A DNA stretch of 64,000 bases from an uncultured Pseudomonadota bacterium. GTDB lineage: Bacteria > Pseudomonadota > Gammaproteobacteria > Burkholderiales > SG8-39. Where the stretch lies: positions 1-64,000 of the forward strand of contig CAILKO010000046.1 of the NCBI GenBank assembly GCA_903834835.1, in the 5' to 3' direction. A program made the translations under genes and the position numbers. Below the pieces are notes generated by a model. That model did no database searches and had not been told where the DNA came from. It was given only the letters and a program-made list of their open reading frames with translations. Positions 24,466 through 33,491 of this stretch are shown here, one piece after another; within the stretch, counting starts at the first letter, position 1, and each line of letters starts with the position of its first letter.

Positions 24466-25236
24466 TCAGTGGATGAAGTAGGCGCCGCCGTTCACGTTCA
24501 GCACTTCGCCATTCACGAAACTTCCGGCTTCTGAAGTCAGATAGTAGGCGGCCGCTGCGATATCGGCGGGCTGGCCGGCGCGGCCGACCAGGATGTCGTT
24601 GGTGGCGGCCTTGCGGCGTTCGTCCGGCCACTTCTTCGTCAGTTCGGTTTCGATGAAGCCCGGCGCGATCGCATTCACCGTGATGCCCTGCGGACCGAAT
24701 TCGCGCGCCCAGGAAAAGGTGAGCGCGTTCAGTCCGGATTTGGCCGCGACATAGGCGCCCGCGCCCGGCCGACGACCGCCCATGAAGGCACCGATCGAGC
24801 TGATGTTCACGATCTTCCCGCCCGGGCGCTTGAGGTGCGGCGCTGCGGCCATCATCATCAGGAAGGCGCCCACGAGATGCACGTCGAGCGTGTTGCGGAA
24901 GATCTTTTCCGCCTCGTCGATCGGCGTGGTGGCGAAGACATTCTGCATCGCGCCCGCATTGTTCACGAGCACGTCGATCTTGCCCCAGGCATCCACCGCG
25001 CCCTGCACCGCGCGGAAGCAATCCTCGCGTTTCGAGACATCGGCCTGGAAGGCGAGGCACTCGGCGCCGCCCTTGCTGACTTCTGCCCGCGCCTCGTCGA
25101 GCGTGTCGCGCGTGCGACCGAGTATCGCGACGCGAAAGCCGCGCTCGCCGAAGTAATTGGCCATGCCGCGGCCGATGCCGGTGCTGCCACCGGTGATGAT
25201 GATCACGCGTCCTGCGTCCTGGTTCTTGTCGGTCAT
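24466..25236 (-). CDS. Short-chain dehydrogenase/reductase (FabG-like)
   Basis: The 256-residue protein is a classical SDR: cofactor loop TGGSTGIG (15-22), NNAGA near residue 92, catalytic Ser in NISSIGAF, and the YVAAK pair near residue 167. R and D residues after the second strand (LGRTRD) suggest NADP(H). FabG-like SDRs reduce or oxidise hydroxyl or keto groups on many substrates. It is divergent from the molybdenum hydroxylase and could act in the same oxidation pathway; this is inference from position only. Confidence 0.88.
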   Translation of the reverse strand: MTDKNQDAGRVIIITGGSTGIGRGMANYFGERGFRVAILGRTRDTLDEARAEVSKGGAECLAFQADVSKREDCFRAVQGAVDAWGKIDVLVNNAGAMQNVFATTPIDEAEKIFRNTLDVHLVGAFLMMMAAAPHLKRPGGKIVNISSIGAFMGGRRPGAGAYVAAKSGLNALTFSWAREFGPQGITVNAIAPGFIETELTKKWPDERRKAATNDILVGRAGQPADIAAAAYYLTSEAGSFVNGEVLNVNGGAYFIH

Positions 25237-25426
25237 GCGTTTCCCCCTCGCGTTGCGTTCGTGGATTGCATCAAAGAGTGGCGCAGATTAGCACCGCCCG
25301 ACGCGGGCCGCTTCAGGGCTGCCTTGCGTCGCCGACAGTGCAGATGGTAGAACCTGCCCATCTCTCCCGGACACGCCGCGCGCCGCGCCGGCACCGGATC
25401 GGGACCCTCACGGAAAGGCGGATCGC

Positions 25427-27775
25427 ATGAGCGCAAGCGCGGATCGGGCAGGAGGGGCCGGCAGCGACATGGCGGACGGCGTGGTGGCGCCGCGCTTCGT
25501 CGGCCAGCGCATCGCGCGCACCGAGGATCTGCGCCTGCTGACGGGCCGCGGCCGCTTCGTCGACGACATGAACCTGCCCGGCACGCTGCATGCGGCCTTC
25601 GTGCGCAGCCCCCTCGCGCGCGGACGCATCCTCTCCATCGACATCGCCTCGGCGCGCGCGCTGCGCGGCGTGCACGCGGTCTATGTCTGTGCCGACCTGC
25701 AGCCGGTGCTGAAGGATGCGCGACCGGCTTTCTGGCCGCCGAACATTCCCTGTCCGCCCTTCGTGCCGCTTGCGCGGGCCGATGTGCGCTTCGCGGGCGA
25801 AGCCGTGGCGCTCGTCGTCGCGGACGACCGCTATATCGCCGAGGACGCGGCGGAGCTCGTGCAGGTCGAGTACGAAGCCGAGGATCCCGTGATCGACTAT
25901 CTCGTCGCGGAGAGCGGGGCGGTTGTGCACCCGGAACTCGGCACGAACGTCGTGTTCGCAGGGGCTTCGGCAGCGGATCCGGAACTCGAGGCGGCCTTCG
26001 CAGGCGCAGCGCACGTGGTCGAGGAGACCGTTCATCAGCAGAACCAGCTCGCGCTGCCGATGGAGACCCGCGGCATCCTGGTCAGTTTCGAGGCGGAGGA
26101 GGTGCGCGTGTGGACCGCGACGCAGAGTCCCCAGACGGCCGCGATGGTGATCGCCGATGCGCTCGGCCTGCCGCACACGCAGGTGCGCGCCTATGCCTAC
26201 GACGTGGGCGGCGGCTTCGGCATGAAGGCGCATCCGGTGCGCGACGAGTTCGCGGTGGTGGCTGCGGCGAAGCTGCTCCGGCGGCCGGTCAAGTGGATCG
26301 AGGATCGCGGCGAGCATCTCATCGCCTCGAGCCACGCGCGCTGCGAATCCGCGCGCATGCGCATGGCCTTCGATGCCGAGTTCCGCATCCTCGCCGCGAG
26401 CATGGATTACCGCAGCAATTCCGGGGCCTATGGCTGGTGGCCGGGTTCGGGCGCCAAGATCACCGAAACCTTTCCCGGGCCCTATCGCATCCCGCGCTAC
26501 GGGTATCGCCACTCGGCGGTCTATACCAACACCTGCGGCCGCGGCGCCTATCGCGGGCCCTGGATGTTCGAGACCGTGGCGCGCGAGATCTTCCTCAACA
26601 TCGCGGCGCGCCGTCTGGGTGTGGATCCGCTCGAGCTGCGCCGGCGCAACGTCATACTGCCGGCCGATCAACCCTACCGCGCGGCCACCGGCATCGTGTT
26701 CGACCGCGTCTCCCCCGATCAGACGCTGGAGGAAGTGGCACGGGTGGTGGATATCGCGGCCTTCCGGCGTGAGCAGGCGGCGGCGCGCGCCCAGGGTCGT
26801 TATCTCGGTCTGGGGATCGCGGCCTACATGGAACCCACCGCGCCGCCGAATGCCTTTCTCGCGCATCACAACATCGAGCTGCGCATGGAGCCCTCGGGTC
26901 ATGTCGTCGTGCGTTCGCCGACCCATGCGACGGGGCAGGGCACCGAGACCACGATTGCCCAGGTGATCGCCGACGAACTCGGCCTGCCATTCGAATCCGT
27001 GCGCGTGCTGCAGGGCGATTCCTCAGAGGGCGGATTCGGATTCGGCGGCGCGGGCAGCCGCCAGGCGGTGATGGCGGGTGGCGCGGCGGTGCTCTCGGCG
27101 CGCCGGTTGCGCGCCAAGATACTTGCGATTGCCGCGCATCTGCTGGAGGCGGCGGAAGCCGATCTTCGCATCCGCGACGGCCGCATCTCCGTTGCGGGCG
27201 TGCCCGATCTGTCGGTGACGATGCAGCAGGTGGCTCAGCTCGCCTATTTCGTGCCGGCGAAGCTGCCGCCCGGCATGGAGCCCGGGCTCTCTGCAGAAGC
27301 GCGCCACGTCACACCCGGCACCACCTGGGCGAATGCGGCCCATGCCTGCGTGGTGGAAGTCGATGCCGCCACCGGCCTCGTGAAGATCCTGCGCTGGATC
27401 GTCAGCGAAGACTGCGGTGTGATGATCAATCCGATGGTGGTCGACGGGCAGATCTCGGGCGGCATCGCCCAGGCGATCGGCGGCGTGCTGCTCGAAGAAG
27501 CGCCCTACGACGAGCACGGCAACCCGCTTGCGGCCACGCTGAAGGACTACCTCCCGCCGCTCGCGCCGCAGATGCCGGTGATCGAGTTCTTGCACCTGTG
27601 CACGCCCTCCGCCGGACCGGGCGGATTCAAGGGCGTGGGGGAGGGCGGCGCCATCATCGGTCCGCCCACGCTGGCAAATGCGATCGTCGATGCGCTCGCA
27701 CCCTTCGGCATCGAATGCACCCGTCTGCCGCTCTCGCCCGACCGGCTCGTCGGGCTGATCGAGGCCGGGCGCTGA
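25427..27775 (+). CDS. Molybdopterin-binding subunit of a xanthine-dehydrogenase-family hydroxylase
   Basis: The 782-residue protein is the large (CoxL/XdhB-type) catalytic subunit. It begins with the RIARTEDLRLLTGRGRFVDD domain, contains GGGFGMK near residue 264 for the Mo cofactor, CGRGAYRGPW near 372 where carbon-monoxide dehydrogenase would have its active-site Cys loop (so this is not a CO dehydrogenase), and the catalytic Glu in GVGEGGAI near 743. It hydroxylates an aromatic, heterocyclic or aldehyde substrate with water. The iron-sulphur and FAD subunits that normally accompany it are absent on both sides. The ATG at 25427 is followed by a short variable lead. Confidence 0.88.
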   Translation: MSASADRAGGAGSDMADGVVAPRFVGQRIARTEDLRLLTGRGRFVDDMNLPGTLHAAFVRSPLARGRILSIDIASARALRGVHAVYVCADLQPVLKDARPAFWPPNIPCPPFVPLARADVRFAGEAVALVVADDRYIAEDAAELVQVEYEAEDPVIDYLVAESGAVVHPELGTNVVFAGASAADPELEAAFAGAAHVVEETVHQQNQLALPMETRGILVSFEAEEVRVWTATQSPQTAAMVIADALGLPHTQVRAYAYDVGGGFGMKAHPVRDEFAVVAAAKLLRRPVKWIEDRGEHLIASSHARCESARMRMAFDAEFRILAASMDYRSNSGAYGWWPGSGAKITETFPGPYRIPRYGYRHSAVYTNTCGRGAYRGPWMFETVAREIFLNIAARRLGVDPLELRRRNVILPADQPYRAATGIVFDRVSPDQTLEEVARVVDIAAFRREQAAARAQGRYLGLGIAAYMEPTAPPNAFLAHHNIELRMEPSGHVVVRSPTHATGQGTETTIAQVIADELGLPFESVRVLQGDSSEGGFGFGGAGSRQAVMAGGAAVLSARRLRAKILAIAAHLLEAAEADLRIRDGRISVAGVPDLSVTMQQVAQLAYFVPAKLPPGMEPGLSAEARHVTPGTTWANAAHACVVEVDAATGLVKILRWIVSEDCGVMINPMVVDGQISGGIAQAIGGVLLEEAPYDEHGNPLAATLKDYLPPLAPQMPVIEFLHLCTPSAGPGGFKGVGEGGAIIGPPTLANAIVDALAPFGIECTRLPLSPDRLVGLIEAGR

Positions 27776-27791
27776 GGCCTGACGCGATCGG

Positions 27792-28766
27792 CTACTCCGG
27801 TTTCACCCCTGCCAGCTTGATCGCCTTCGCGTAGCGCACCTGGTCGATGCGCATGCGCTCTTCCATCTGCGAGGGTGTCAGGTAGGTCACGTCCACGTAG
27901 AGGTTTTCCGTGATCTTCGCGAATTCCGGCGTCGCGACGGCTTTCGCGACCGCATTCGCGAGCTTGTCGACGATGGCCTTGGGCGTGCCCGAGCGCACGA
28001 TATAGCCCTCGTCGCCGGGGAAGCTGTCGGTCATGCCGACATCGGCGGTGGACGGTACGTCGGGCGCGCTTTTCGAACGATTGGTCGTGGCGGCGAGCAG
28101 GCGCCGGACCTTGCCGGTCTTCAGGTGCGGCGCGAGGGAGCCGTTGCTCGCGATGACGATGGGAATGTCGCCGCCGACCAGCGCCGCGATGCCGGCCGCT
28201 GCACCCTTGAAGGGAACGTGAACGATATCCATGCCGAACTGTGCCTTGACGGTTTCCATGAAGAGCTGGTGCAGGCTGCCGATGCCCGAGGTGCCGTAGC
28301 TGAGCTGCCCGGGTTTCGATTTCGCGAGCGCGACGAGTTCCTGAAAGTTTTTCACGGGCAGGTCTTCGCGCACGGTGACGAAGATGATCGAGGTGGCCAC
28401 CATGCCGAGGGCAATGAAGTCCTTCGCCGGATCGAACACGCCGGGTTTCACGGCGGGCTGGATCGCCCACTGCGCCGCGTCCGCGCACACGAGCAGGTGT
28501 CCGTCGGCCGGTGCGCGCAGCAGTTCGCTGATTGCCGGCACGCCGCCGCCGCCCGGCTTGTTCTCCACCGTGACGGGCTGGCCGAGCGTCTGCGACATGT
28601 GCGGGGCGAGCGCGCGGGTGATCGGATCCGGTATTCCGCCCGGCGCATACGGCACGATGATACGTATCGGGCGTGTCGGAAACTCCTGGGCCGCGGCGAG
28701 CGTGGCGATTGCGGCGAGTGCTGCGCCGAGGCCGGCGACTGTGATCCGGCGAGTCATGTCATTCAT
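27792..28766 (-). CDS. Bug-type periplasmic receptor (paralogue group A)
   Basis: A 324-residue receptor with a signal peptide ending LAAAQ and the opening EFPTRPIRIIVPYAPGGIPDPITRAL. AAGGAGCTGTAC precedes the ATG at 28766. It is close in sequence to the next gene upstream (28830-29804) and to the receptor at 50822-51796, sharing GIPDPxTRxL/GVPDxxTRxL, PADGHxL, and LVALAKSKPGxLSYGT motifs. This suggests tandem duplication and dispersal. It is the last gene of a run that begins with an amidohydrolase. Confidence 0.9.
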   Translation of the reverse strand: MNDMTRRITVAGLGAALAAIATLAAAQEFPTRPIRIIVPYAPGGIPDPITRALAPHMSQTLGQPVTVENKPGGGGVPAISELLRAPADGHLLVCADAAQWAIQPAVKPGVFDPAKDFIALGMVATSIIFVTVREDLPVKNFQELVALAKSKPGQLSYGTSGIGSLHQLFMETVKAQFGMDIVHVPFKGAAAGIAALVGGDIPIVIASNGSLAPHLKTGKVRRLLAATTNRSKSAPDVPSTADVGMTDSFPGDEGYIVRSGTPKAIVDKLANAVAKAVATPEFAKITENLYVDVTYLTPSQMEERMRIDQVRYAKAIKLAGVKPE

Positions 28767-28829
28767 GTACAGCTCCTTTGAGATGCGTGGTCCGGTTTGA
28801 TTGGAGGTGTTGGAGGTGTTGGTCCGCGG

Positions 28830-29804
28830 TCAGTCCGCCGTGGCGCCCGAGAGCTTCACCGCTTTCGCATAACGCGCCACGTCGGCGCGGATCTGCTCTG
28901 CGAACCTGTCGGGCCCGCGCAGCAGGGGTTCGACGAGAAAACCTTCCACGCGTTTCAGGTATTCCGGGTCCTCGGCCGCCTTCGACATGGCCGCAGCGAG
29001 CTTGTCGATGACCGGGCGCGGGGTGCCGGCGCGCGCGACATAGCCCACGTCGCCGCCGAAGTCGTTGTCGATGCCGACATCGGCAAGCGCGGGCGTGTCC
29101 GGCGCGAAGCGCGAGCGCTGCGGCGTCGCGGCGAGCAGGCGCCGGATCTTGCCGGCCTTCACATGCGGGCCGGAGATTGCCGCGCTGGTGACGGTGATCG
29201 GGATGCTGCCGCCCAGCACGGCCTCCATCGCCGCGGCGCCGCCCTTGTAGGGCACATGGACCAGATTGATGCCGTAGTGGCCGTTCAGCGTCTCGGTGAA
29301 CAGCTGGTGAATGCTGCCGATGCCGGGCGTGCCGTAGCTGAGCGAGCCGGGCTTCGATTTGGCGAGTGCGACGAGTTCCTGGATCGTGCGGATGCCGGAA
29401 TCCTCGCGTACCGTCACGAAGATCGTGGAGCGTACGACCGCCGCGACCGGTGCGAAGTCCTTCAGCGGGTCGTAACCGTAGCCGCCGGGTTTCAGCGCGG
29501 GCAGGATCGCCCATTGCGCCTGGTCGATGCAGATGAGCGTATGGCCGTCGGGCGCGGCGCGCAGGAATTCGTTCACCGCGTTGATGCCGCCCGCGCCGGG
29601 TTTGGTGTCGATCACCACCGGCTGCCCGAGGCTCGCCTGCATCGAGGGGGCGAGCATGCGCGTGACGCCGTCCGGCACGCCGCCCGGCGGCACGTAGACG
29701 ATGATGCGCACGGGCTTCGTCGGAAACTCCTGTGCGACGGTACTCGCGACGGGCGCGACCAGCGCCGCGACGAGCGCGAGATGCAGGATATTGCGCGATG
29801 GCAT
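28830..29804 (-). CDS. Bug-type periplasmic receptor (paralogue group A)
   Basis: A 324-residue receptor with a signal peptide ending STVAQ and the opening EFPTKPVRIIVYVPPGGVPDGVTRML. I choose the ATG at 29804 because GGGGGAGACCCAGC precedes it and the signal peptide starts there; in-frame starts farther upstream add a proline-rich stretch. It is 63 bases upstream of its paralogue. The two may bind related ligands produced or consumed by the amidohydrolase upstream. Confidence 0.9.
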   Translation of the reverse strand: MPSRNILHLALVAALVAPVASTVAQEFPTKPVRIIVYVPPGGVPDGVTRMLAPSMQASLGQPVVIDTKPGAGGINAVNEFLRAAPDGHTLICIDQAQWAILPALKPGGYGYDPLKDFAPVAAVVRSTIFVTVREDSGIRTIQELVALAKSKPGSLSYGTPGIGSIHQLFTETLNGHYGINLVHVPYKGGAAAMEAVLGGSIPITVTSAAISGPHVKAGKIRRLLAATPQRSRFAPDTPALADVGIDNDFGGDVGYVARAGTPRPVIDKLAAAMSKAAEDPEYLKRVEGFLVEPLLRGPDRFAEQIRADVARYAKAVKLSGATAD

Positions 29805-29899
29805 GCTGGGTCTCCCCCGTTTGCCGGGAGGGGCGACGGGACCTGCCATGACACCCTCCCCGGTGATCATCGTTCAGGCATGGAACTTCGGGTCCTGCC

Positions 29900-29936
29900 G
29901 ACGGCCCGCTGCGCCTCCATGCGCAGGCGGGCCGTC
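29900..29936 (-). other. Strong intergenic hairpin downstream of amidohydrolase
   Basis: GACGGCCCGC pairs with GCGGGCCGTC, and the inner TGCGC pairs with GCGCA with one bulged G, giving a 15-bp stem around a six-base loop. No U-run follows in the direction of transcription, so it is not a standard terminator. It could stabilise the upstream message or be a processing site between the amidohydrolase and the Bug pair. Confidence 0.6.
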
Positions 29937-29954
29937 GTCACTGCATGTAATGCC

Positions 29955-31049
29955 TCAGCCGGCTGCGCGGATGGCCGCGAGATCCATGTTGTAGAGCTTC
30001 GCCACGTTGGTGGTCAGGATCTTGCGCCGCGCTTCGGGCGACAGATGGCCGAGGTCGCGCGCGATGACCTTGCGCGAATTCGGCCAGGTCGAATTGCCGT
30101 GCGGGAAATCGTTCGACCACATCGCGTTGTCTTCGCCCCAGTGGCCGAGCAGGTAGCCGCCCGCGGGATCGTTGAAGAACGAGGTGTAGAAATTCTGCAG
30201 GATGTATTCGCTCGGCTTGCGCGGGATCGGCAGGTCCTTGCCGGGCATCGCGAGAAAGCGCGCGTAGTAGCGGTCCCACTGCTCGACGAGGAAGGGCATC
30301 CAGCCGACCTCGTTCTCGACGATCACGAACTTCAGTTTCGGAAAGCGCTCCAGCACGCCGGAGTAGATCAGATCGAAGATCGTGTTTGCCGCTTCGTTCA
30401 GCTTGGTCACCACGCTGTGGCGCAGCAGATCCATCATCGGCAGCGTGAACAGGTTCTTCGCATAGCCGAAGCCGGAGAGGATATGCAGGCTGATCGGCAT
30501 CTGCAGGCGCTCGGCCGCAGCCCAGAGTTTCTCGTAATGCTTCGAGGTGAAGGGCAGATCCGGATGCGGCACCTGCCAGACGAGCGCGCCGCGCAGCCCG
30601 CCCTTGTGGCAGCGCTCGAGTTCGCGCACCGCCTGGTCGATGTCGTACACCGAGAGGCAGGCGACGCCGAGCAGCAGATGCGGCGCGACCTGGCAATACT
30701 CCATCAGCCAGTCGTTGTAGACGCGGAAGCACTCTTCCTGCAGGCGCGCGTCCTCCATGCCGAAGAGCGTCAGCGCGAGGCTCGGATAGAGCACTTCGGC
30801 GCGCACGCCGTCGACCGCCATTTCGGTCAGGCGTTTCTTCGGATCCCAGCCGCCTTCGTGCGCGGAGAAGGTCGCGTCGTTGCCGACCTTGCGCGGCGGG
30901 AACTTCGGTGCGCGATCCTTGAAGGCCGGTGCGACACGGTTGACCCAGAGATCCGGATCTTCGATCACGTGGGAATCGGCGGAGATCAGAAGTTCGCTGG
31001 CGATCGGATCGTTCTTCGCCTCGGGGCGCTGGTCGATGACGGAGCTCAT
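29955..31049 (-). CDS. Amidohydrolase-2 family protein
   Basis: The 364-residue protein starts with ISADSHVIEDPDLW (strand-1 metal motif DxHxxE), has LHILSGFG near residue 177, VENEVGWMPFLVEQWD near 238 and the terminal SNDFPHGNSTWPNS that supplies the Asp ligand. This is the ACMSD/o-pyrocatechuate-decarboxylase-like branch that acts on aromatic or heterocyclic acids. The ATG at 31049 (MSSVIDQRPE) opens the frame. It is upstream of two Bug receptors on the same strand. Substrate unknown. Confidence 0.8.
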   Translation of the reverse strand: MSSVIDQRPEAKNDPIASELLISADSHVIEDPDLWVNRVAPAFKDRAPKFPPRKVGNDATFSAHEGGWDPKKRLTEMAVDGVRAEVLYPSLALTLFGMEDARLQEECFRVYNDWLMEYCQVAPHLLLGVACLSVYDIDQAVRELERCHKGGLRGALVWQVPHPDLPFTSKHYEKLWAAAERLQMPISLHILSGFGYAKNLFTLPMMDLLRHSVVTKLNEAANTIFDLIYSGVLERFPKLKFVIVENEVGWMPFLVEQWDRYYARFLAMPGKDLPIPRKPSEYILQNFYTSFFNDPAGGYLLGHWGEDNAMWSNDFPHGNSTWPNSRKVIARDLGHLSPEARRKILTTNVAKLYNMDLAAIRAAG

Positions 31050-31224
31050 GGGATGTGCCTCGGGTAAGCGGCTGCGGGTGCCGGGAGCGCGCAGTGTCGC
31101 ACAGCGCCGGCGCGCGATACACCGGGCTTGCGAGGGGTTTCGCAGATCGATTCCCGCAGCACGCGTTTGCTGCGCTGCGGTGGTTGCAGCCGGGAGGGCG
31201 GCCGGGGACGCCGCCCGGTGGCGC

Positions 31225-32238
31225 TCAGGCCACTTCGAGTGGCGGCTCTTCCATCAGCGGGATCTGCTCGCGCAGTTCGAGGATGCGGTCCTGCCAGTAG
31301 CGCGGCGAACCGAACCAGGGGAAGGCGGCGGGGAAAGCCGGGTCCTCCCAGCGACGCGCGAGCCAGGCGGAGTAGTGGATCAGCCGCAGCGTGCGCAGCG
31401 CCTCCACCAGCTGCAGCTCGCGCCGGTCGAAGGGGCAGAACACTTCGTAGCCGGCGAGCAGGGCAGACAGGCCGACGGACATTGCCTCGCGCGAGCCCGA
31501 GAGCAGCATCCAGAGATCCTGCACCGCAGGACCGTTGCGGCAATCGTCGAGATCGACGAAGTGCGGGCCCTCCGGCGTCCAGAGCAGGTTGCCGGCATGG
31601 CAGTCCCCATGCAGGCGGATGGATGTCAGTCCCGGCACGCGCGCATAGCAGGCTTCCACCGCGGCGAGCGCCTGGACGGAGATCGCTTCCCAGGCCGGGC
31701 GGATATTTTCGGGGATCGCGCCATGCGCGAGCAGCCAGGCGCGCGGTTCGCGGCCGTGGGATTCGATGTCGAGCGCGGGCCGCTCGCGGAACGGCGCCTC
31801 GCGCCCGAGCGCGTGGATGCGGCCGAGAAAGCGTCCGATCCATTCGAGCGTGGCGCGGTCCTCCAGCTCGGGCGCGCGCCCGCCGCGGCGCGGAAAGAGC
31901 GCGAAGCGAAAGCCCGCGTGCGTGTGCAGCGTGCTGCCCCTGAGCACAAGCGGGGCGACCACCGGAATCTCGCGTTCGGCGAGTTCCAGCGAATAGGCAT
32001 GCTCTTCGGCGATCTGCGCGTCGGTCCAGCGCGCGGGGCGGTAGAACTTCGCCACCAGCGGCGCGCCGTCCTCGATACCGATCTGGTAGACGCGGTTCTC
32101 GTAGCTGTTCAGGCCGAGCAGCGTGCCGCTCGGCGCGAGACCGAGACTTGCGACCGCATCGAGCACCACATCCGGCGTCAGTGCGGCGTAGGGGGGGGGA
32201 GAAACCGCGTGAGGGTGATGCGAGTGGGAGTTCGGCAT
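31225..32238 (-). CDS. srkA: SrkA/RdoA-type stress-response protein kinase
   Basis: The 337-residue protein has the aminoglycoside-phosphotransferase-like kinase fold of YihE/SrkA: YENRVYQIGIEDGAPLVAKFYRPARW (nucleotide loop and Lys), catalytic loop RLHGDCHAGNLLW near residue 209 and HFVDLDDCRNG as the DFG equivalent near 223. E. coli SrkA counters Cpx-related stress and toxin-mediated death by phosphorylating Ser/Thr. Length and motifs fit well. It is an independent minus-strand gene, divergent from the alcohol dehydrogenase. Confidence 0.88.
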   Translation of the reverse strand: MPNSHSHHPHAVSPPPYAALTPDVVLDAVASLGLAPSGTLLGLNSYENRVYQIGIEDGAPLVAKFYRPARWTDAQIAEEHAYSLELAEREIPVVAPLVLRGSTLHTHAGFRFALFPRRGGRAPELEDRATLEWIGRFLGRIHALGREAPFRERPALDIESHGREPRAWLLAHGAIPENIRPAWEAISVQALAAVEACYARVPGLTSIRLHGDCHAGNLLWTPEGPHFVDLDDCRNGPAVQDLWMLLSGSREAMSVGLSALLAGYEVFCPFDRRELQLVEALRTLRLIHYSAWLARRWEDPAFPAAFPWFGSPRYWQDRILELREQIPLMEEPPLEVA

Positions 32239-32393
32239 GGGGGGCCGATTGTAGGCGCTACCACTGCCGGGAGCGGCCTCAATGTGGGCTCGCGCAGGGC
32301 TGCGTCCGGGAAAAGCGGGCTGCGTCGCGCTCCGGATTGACGAATCGTCGGCGCTGAACGTACCCTCGTGCTTCCTTGAGAGGGAGGAATGCC

Positions 32394-33491
32394 ATGAACG
32401 AATGCCGCGCCGCGGTCATTACCGCATTGAACCAGCCGCTGGAGATCCAGCGCGTGCCCGTGCCCGCACTGCAGAAGGGCGAGATGCTGGTGAAGATCGA
32501 GGCCGCCACGCTGTGCGGCACCGACATCCACCGCTGGCACGGCCCGATGATGGGCACGGATACGCTGCCGATGATCGTCGGCCACGAGCCCTGCGGCACC
32601 ATCGAGGAGATGGCGGGCGAGAAGCGCGACATCGTCGGCCGGCCGCTGAAGAAGGGCGACCGCGTGGTGTGGAGCTATGTCGCCTGCGGCAACTGCTACT
32701 GGTGCACGGCGGCGGTCCAGCCCTGCGTGTGCCCGGACCGCATGTCCTGGGGTCATAACCGCAGCGACCAGCCGCCCTACCTGCTCGGCAGCGCGGCCGA
32801 GTACATGTTCGTGCCGAAGGAATGCCATATCGTGAAGGTGCCGGAGACGGTGAGTTCGGCTTCCGCCGCAGCCTCGGCCTGCGCCTATCGCACGATCATG
32901 CACGGCTTCGACAACCTGGGCGCGATCAAGAGCCATGAGACGGTGCTGATTCAGGGCAGCGGACCGCTCGGCACCTTTGCCGCGGCGGTGGCCAAGGATC
33001 ACGGCGCGAAATCGGTGCTGATGATCGGCGCACCGAAGAACAGGCTCGAGGTTGCGCTGCGCATGGGCGTGGATGAAGCGCTGAATCTCGAGGACGTGAA
33101 GGATGCGAAGGATCGCCGCGCCTGGGTGCTCGATCGCACCGGCGGGCGCGGCGCGGATGTCGTCATCCAGGCAGCGGCCATCAACGTCATCCCGGAGGGG
33201 CTGACCCTGCTGCGCAAGGGCGGTCGGTTCCTGAACATCGGCATCGGCGGCAGCGGCAAGGCGCCGATCGAGGCCGCGAGCATCCCGATGGAGTCCACGA
33301 TCATCACGCCGCTTTCGGGCGAGCCGCGCCACTGGCTGCAGGCGATCGACTTCATGGCCTCGCGCCACGACCGCTATCCCTTCGACGACATGATCAGCAA
33401 GAGCTACAAGCTCGACGAGATCAACGACGCGATGCAGGCGATGGCGAAGTTCGAGGTGGTGAAGGCGGTGATCTACCCGCACGCCGCCTAG
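32394..33491 (+). CDS. Zinc-dependent alcohol dehydrogenase (MDR family)
   Basis: The 365-residue protein carries catalytic-zinc motifs LCGTDIHRWHG and VGHEPCG, a Cys cluster for the structural zinc (CGNCYWCTAAVQPCVC), and a Rossmann loop GSGPLGTFAA near residue 190. AGGGAGGAATGCC precedes the ATG at 32394, so I use it rather than the in-frame start at 32376. It oxidises an alcohol or polyol with NAD(P). It overlaps the convergent MmgE/PrpD gene by 4 bases. Confidence 0.88.
   Translation: MNECRAAVITALNQPLEIQRVPVPALQKGEMLVKIEAATLCGTDIHRWHGPMMGTDTLPMIVGHEPCGTIEEMAGEKRDIVGRPLKKGDRVVWSYVACGNCYWCTAAVQPCVCPDRMSWGHNRSDQPPYLLGSAAEYMFVPKECHIVKVPETVSSASAAASACAYRTIMHGFDNLGAIKSHETVLIQGSGPLGTFAAAVAKDHGAKSVLMIGAPKNRLEVALRMGVDEALNLEDVKDAKDRRAWVLDRTGGRGADVVIQAAAINVIPEGLTLLRKGGRFLNIGIGGSGKAPIEAASIPMESTIITPLSGEPRHWLQAIDFMASRHDRYPFDDMISKSYKLDEINDAMQAMAKFEVVKAVIYPHAA

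Noticed and set aside
28797-31067. Plus-strand open frame of 756 codons opposite a Bug receptor and an amidohydrolase
   Set aside because: It spans two real minus-strand genes and their gap, with no recognisable domain.
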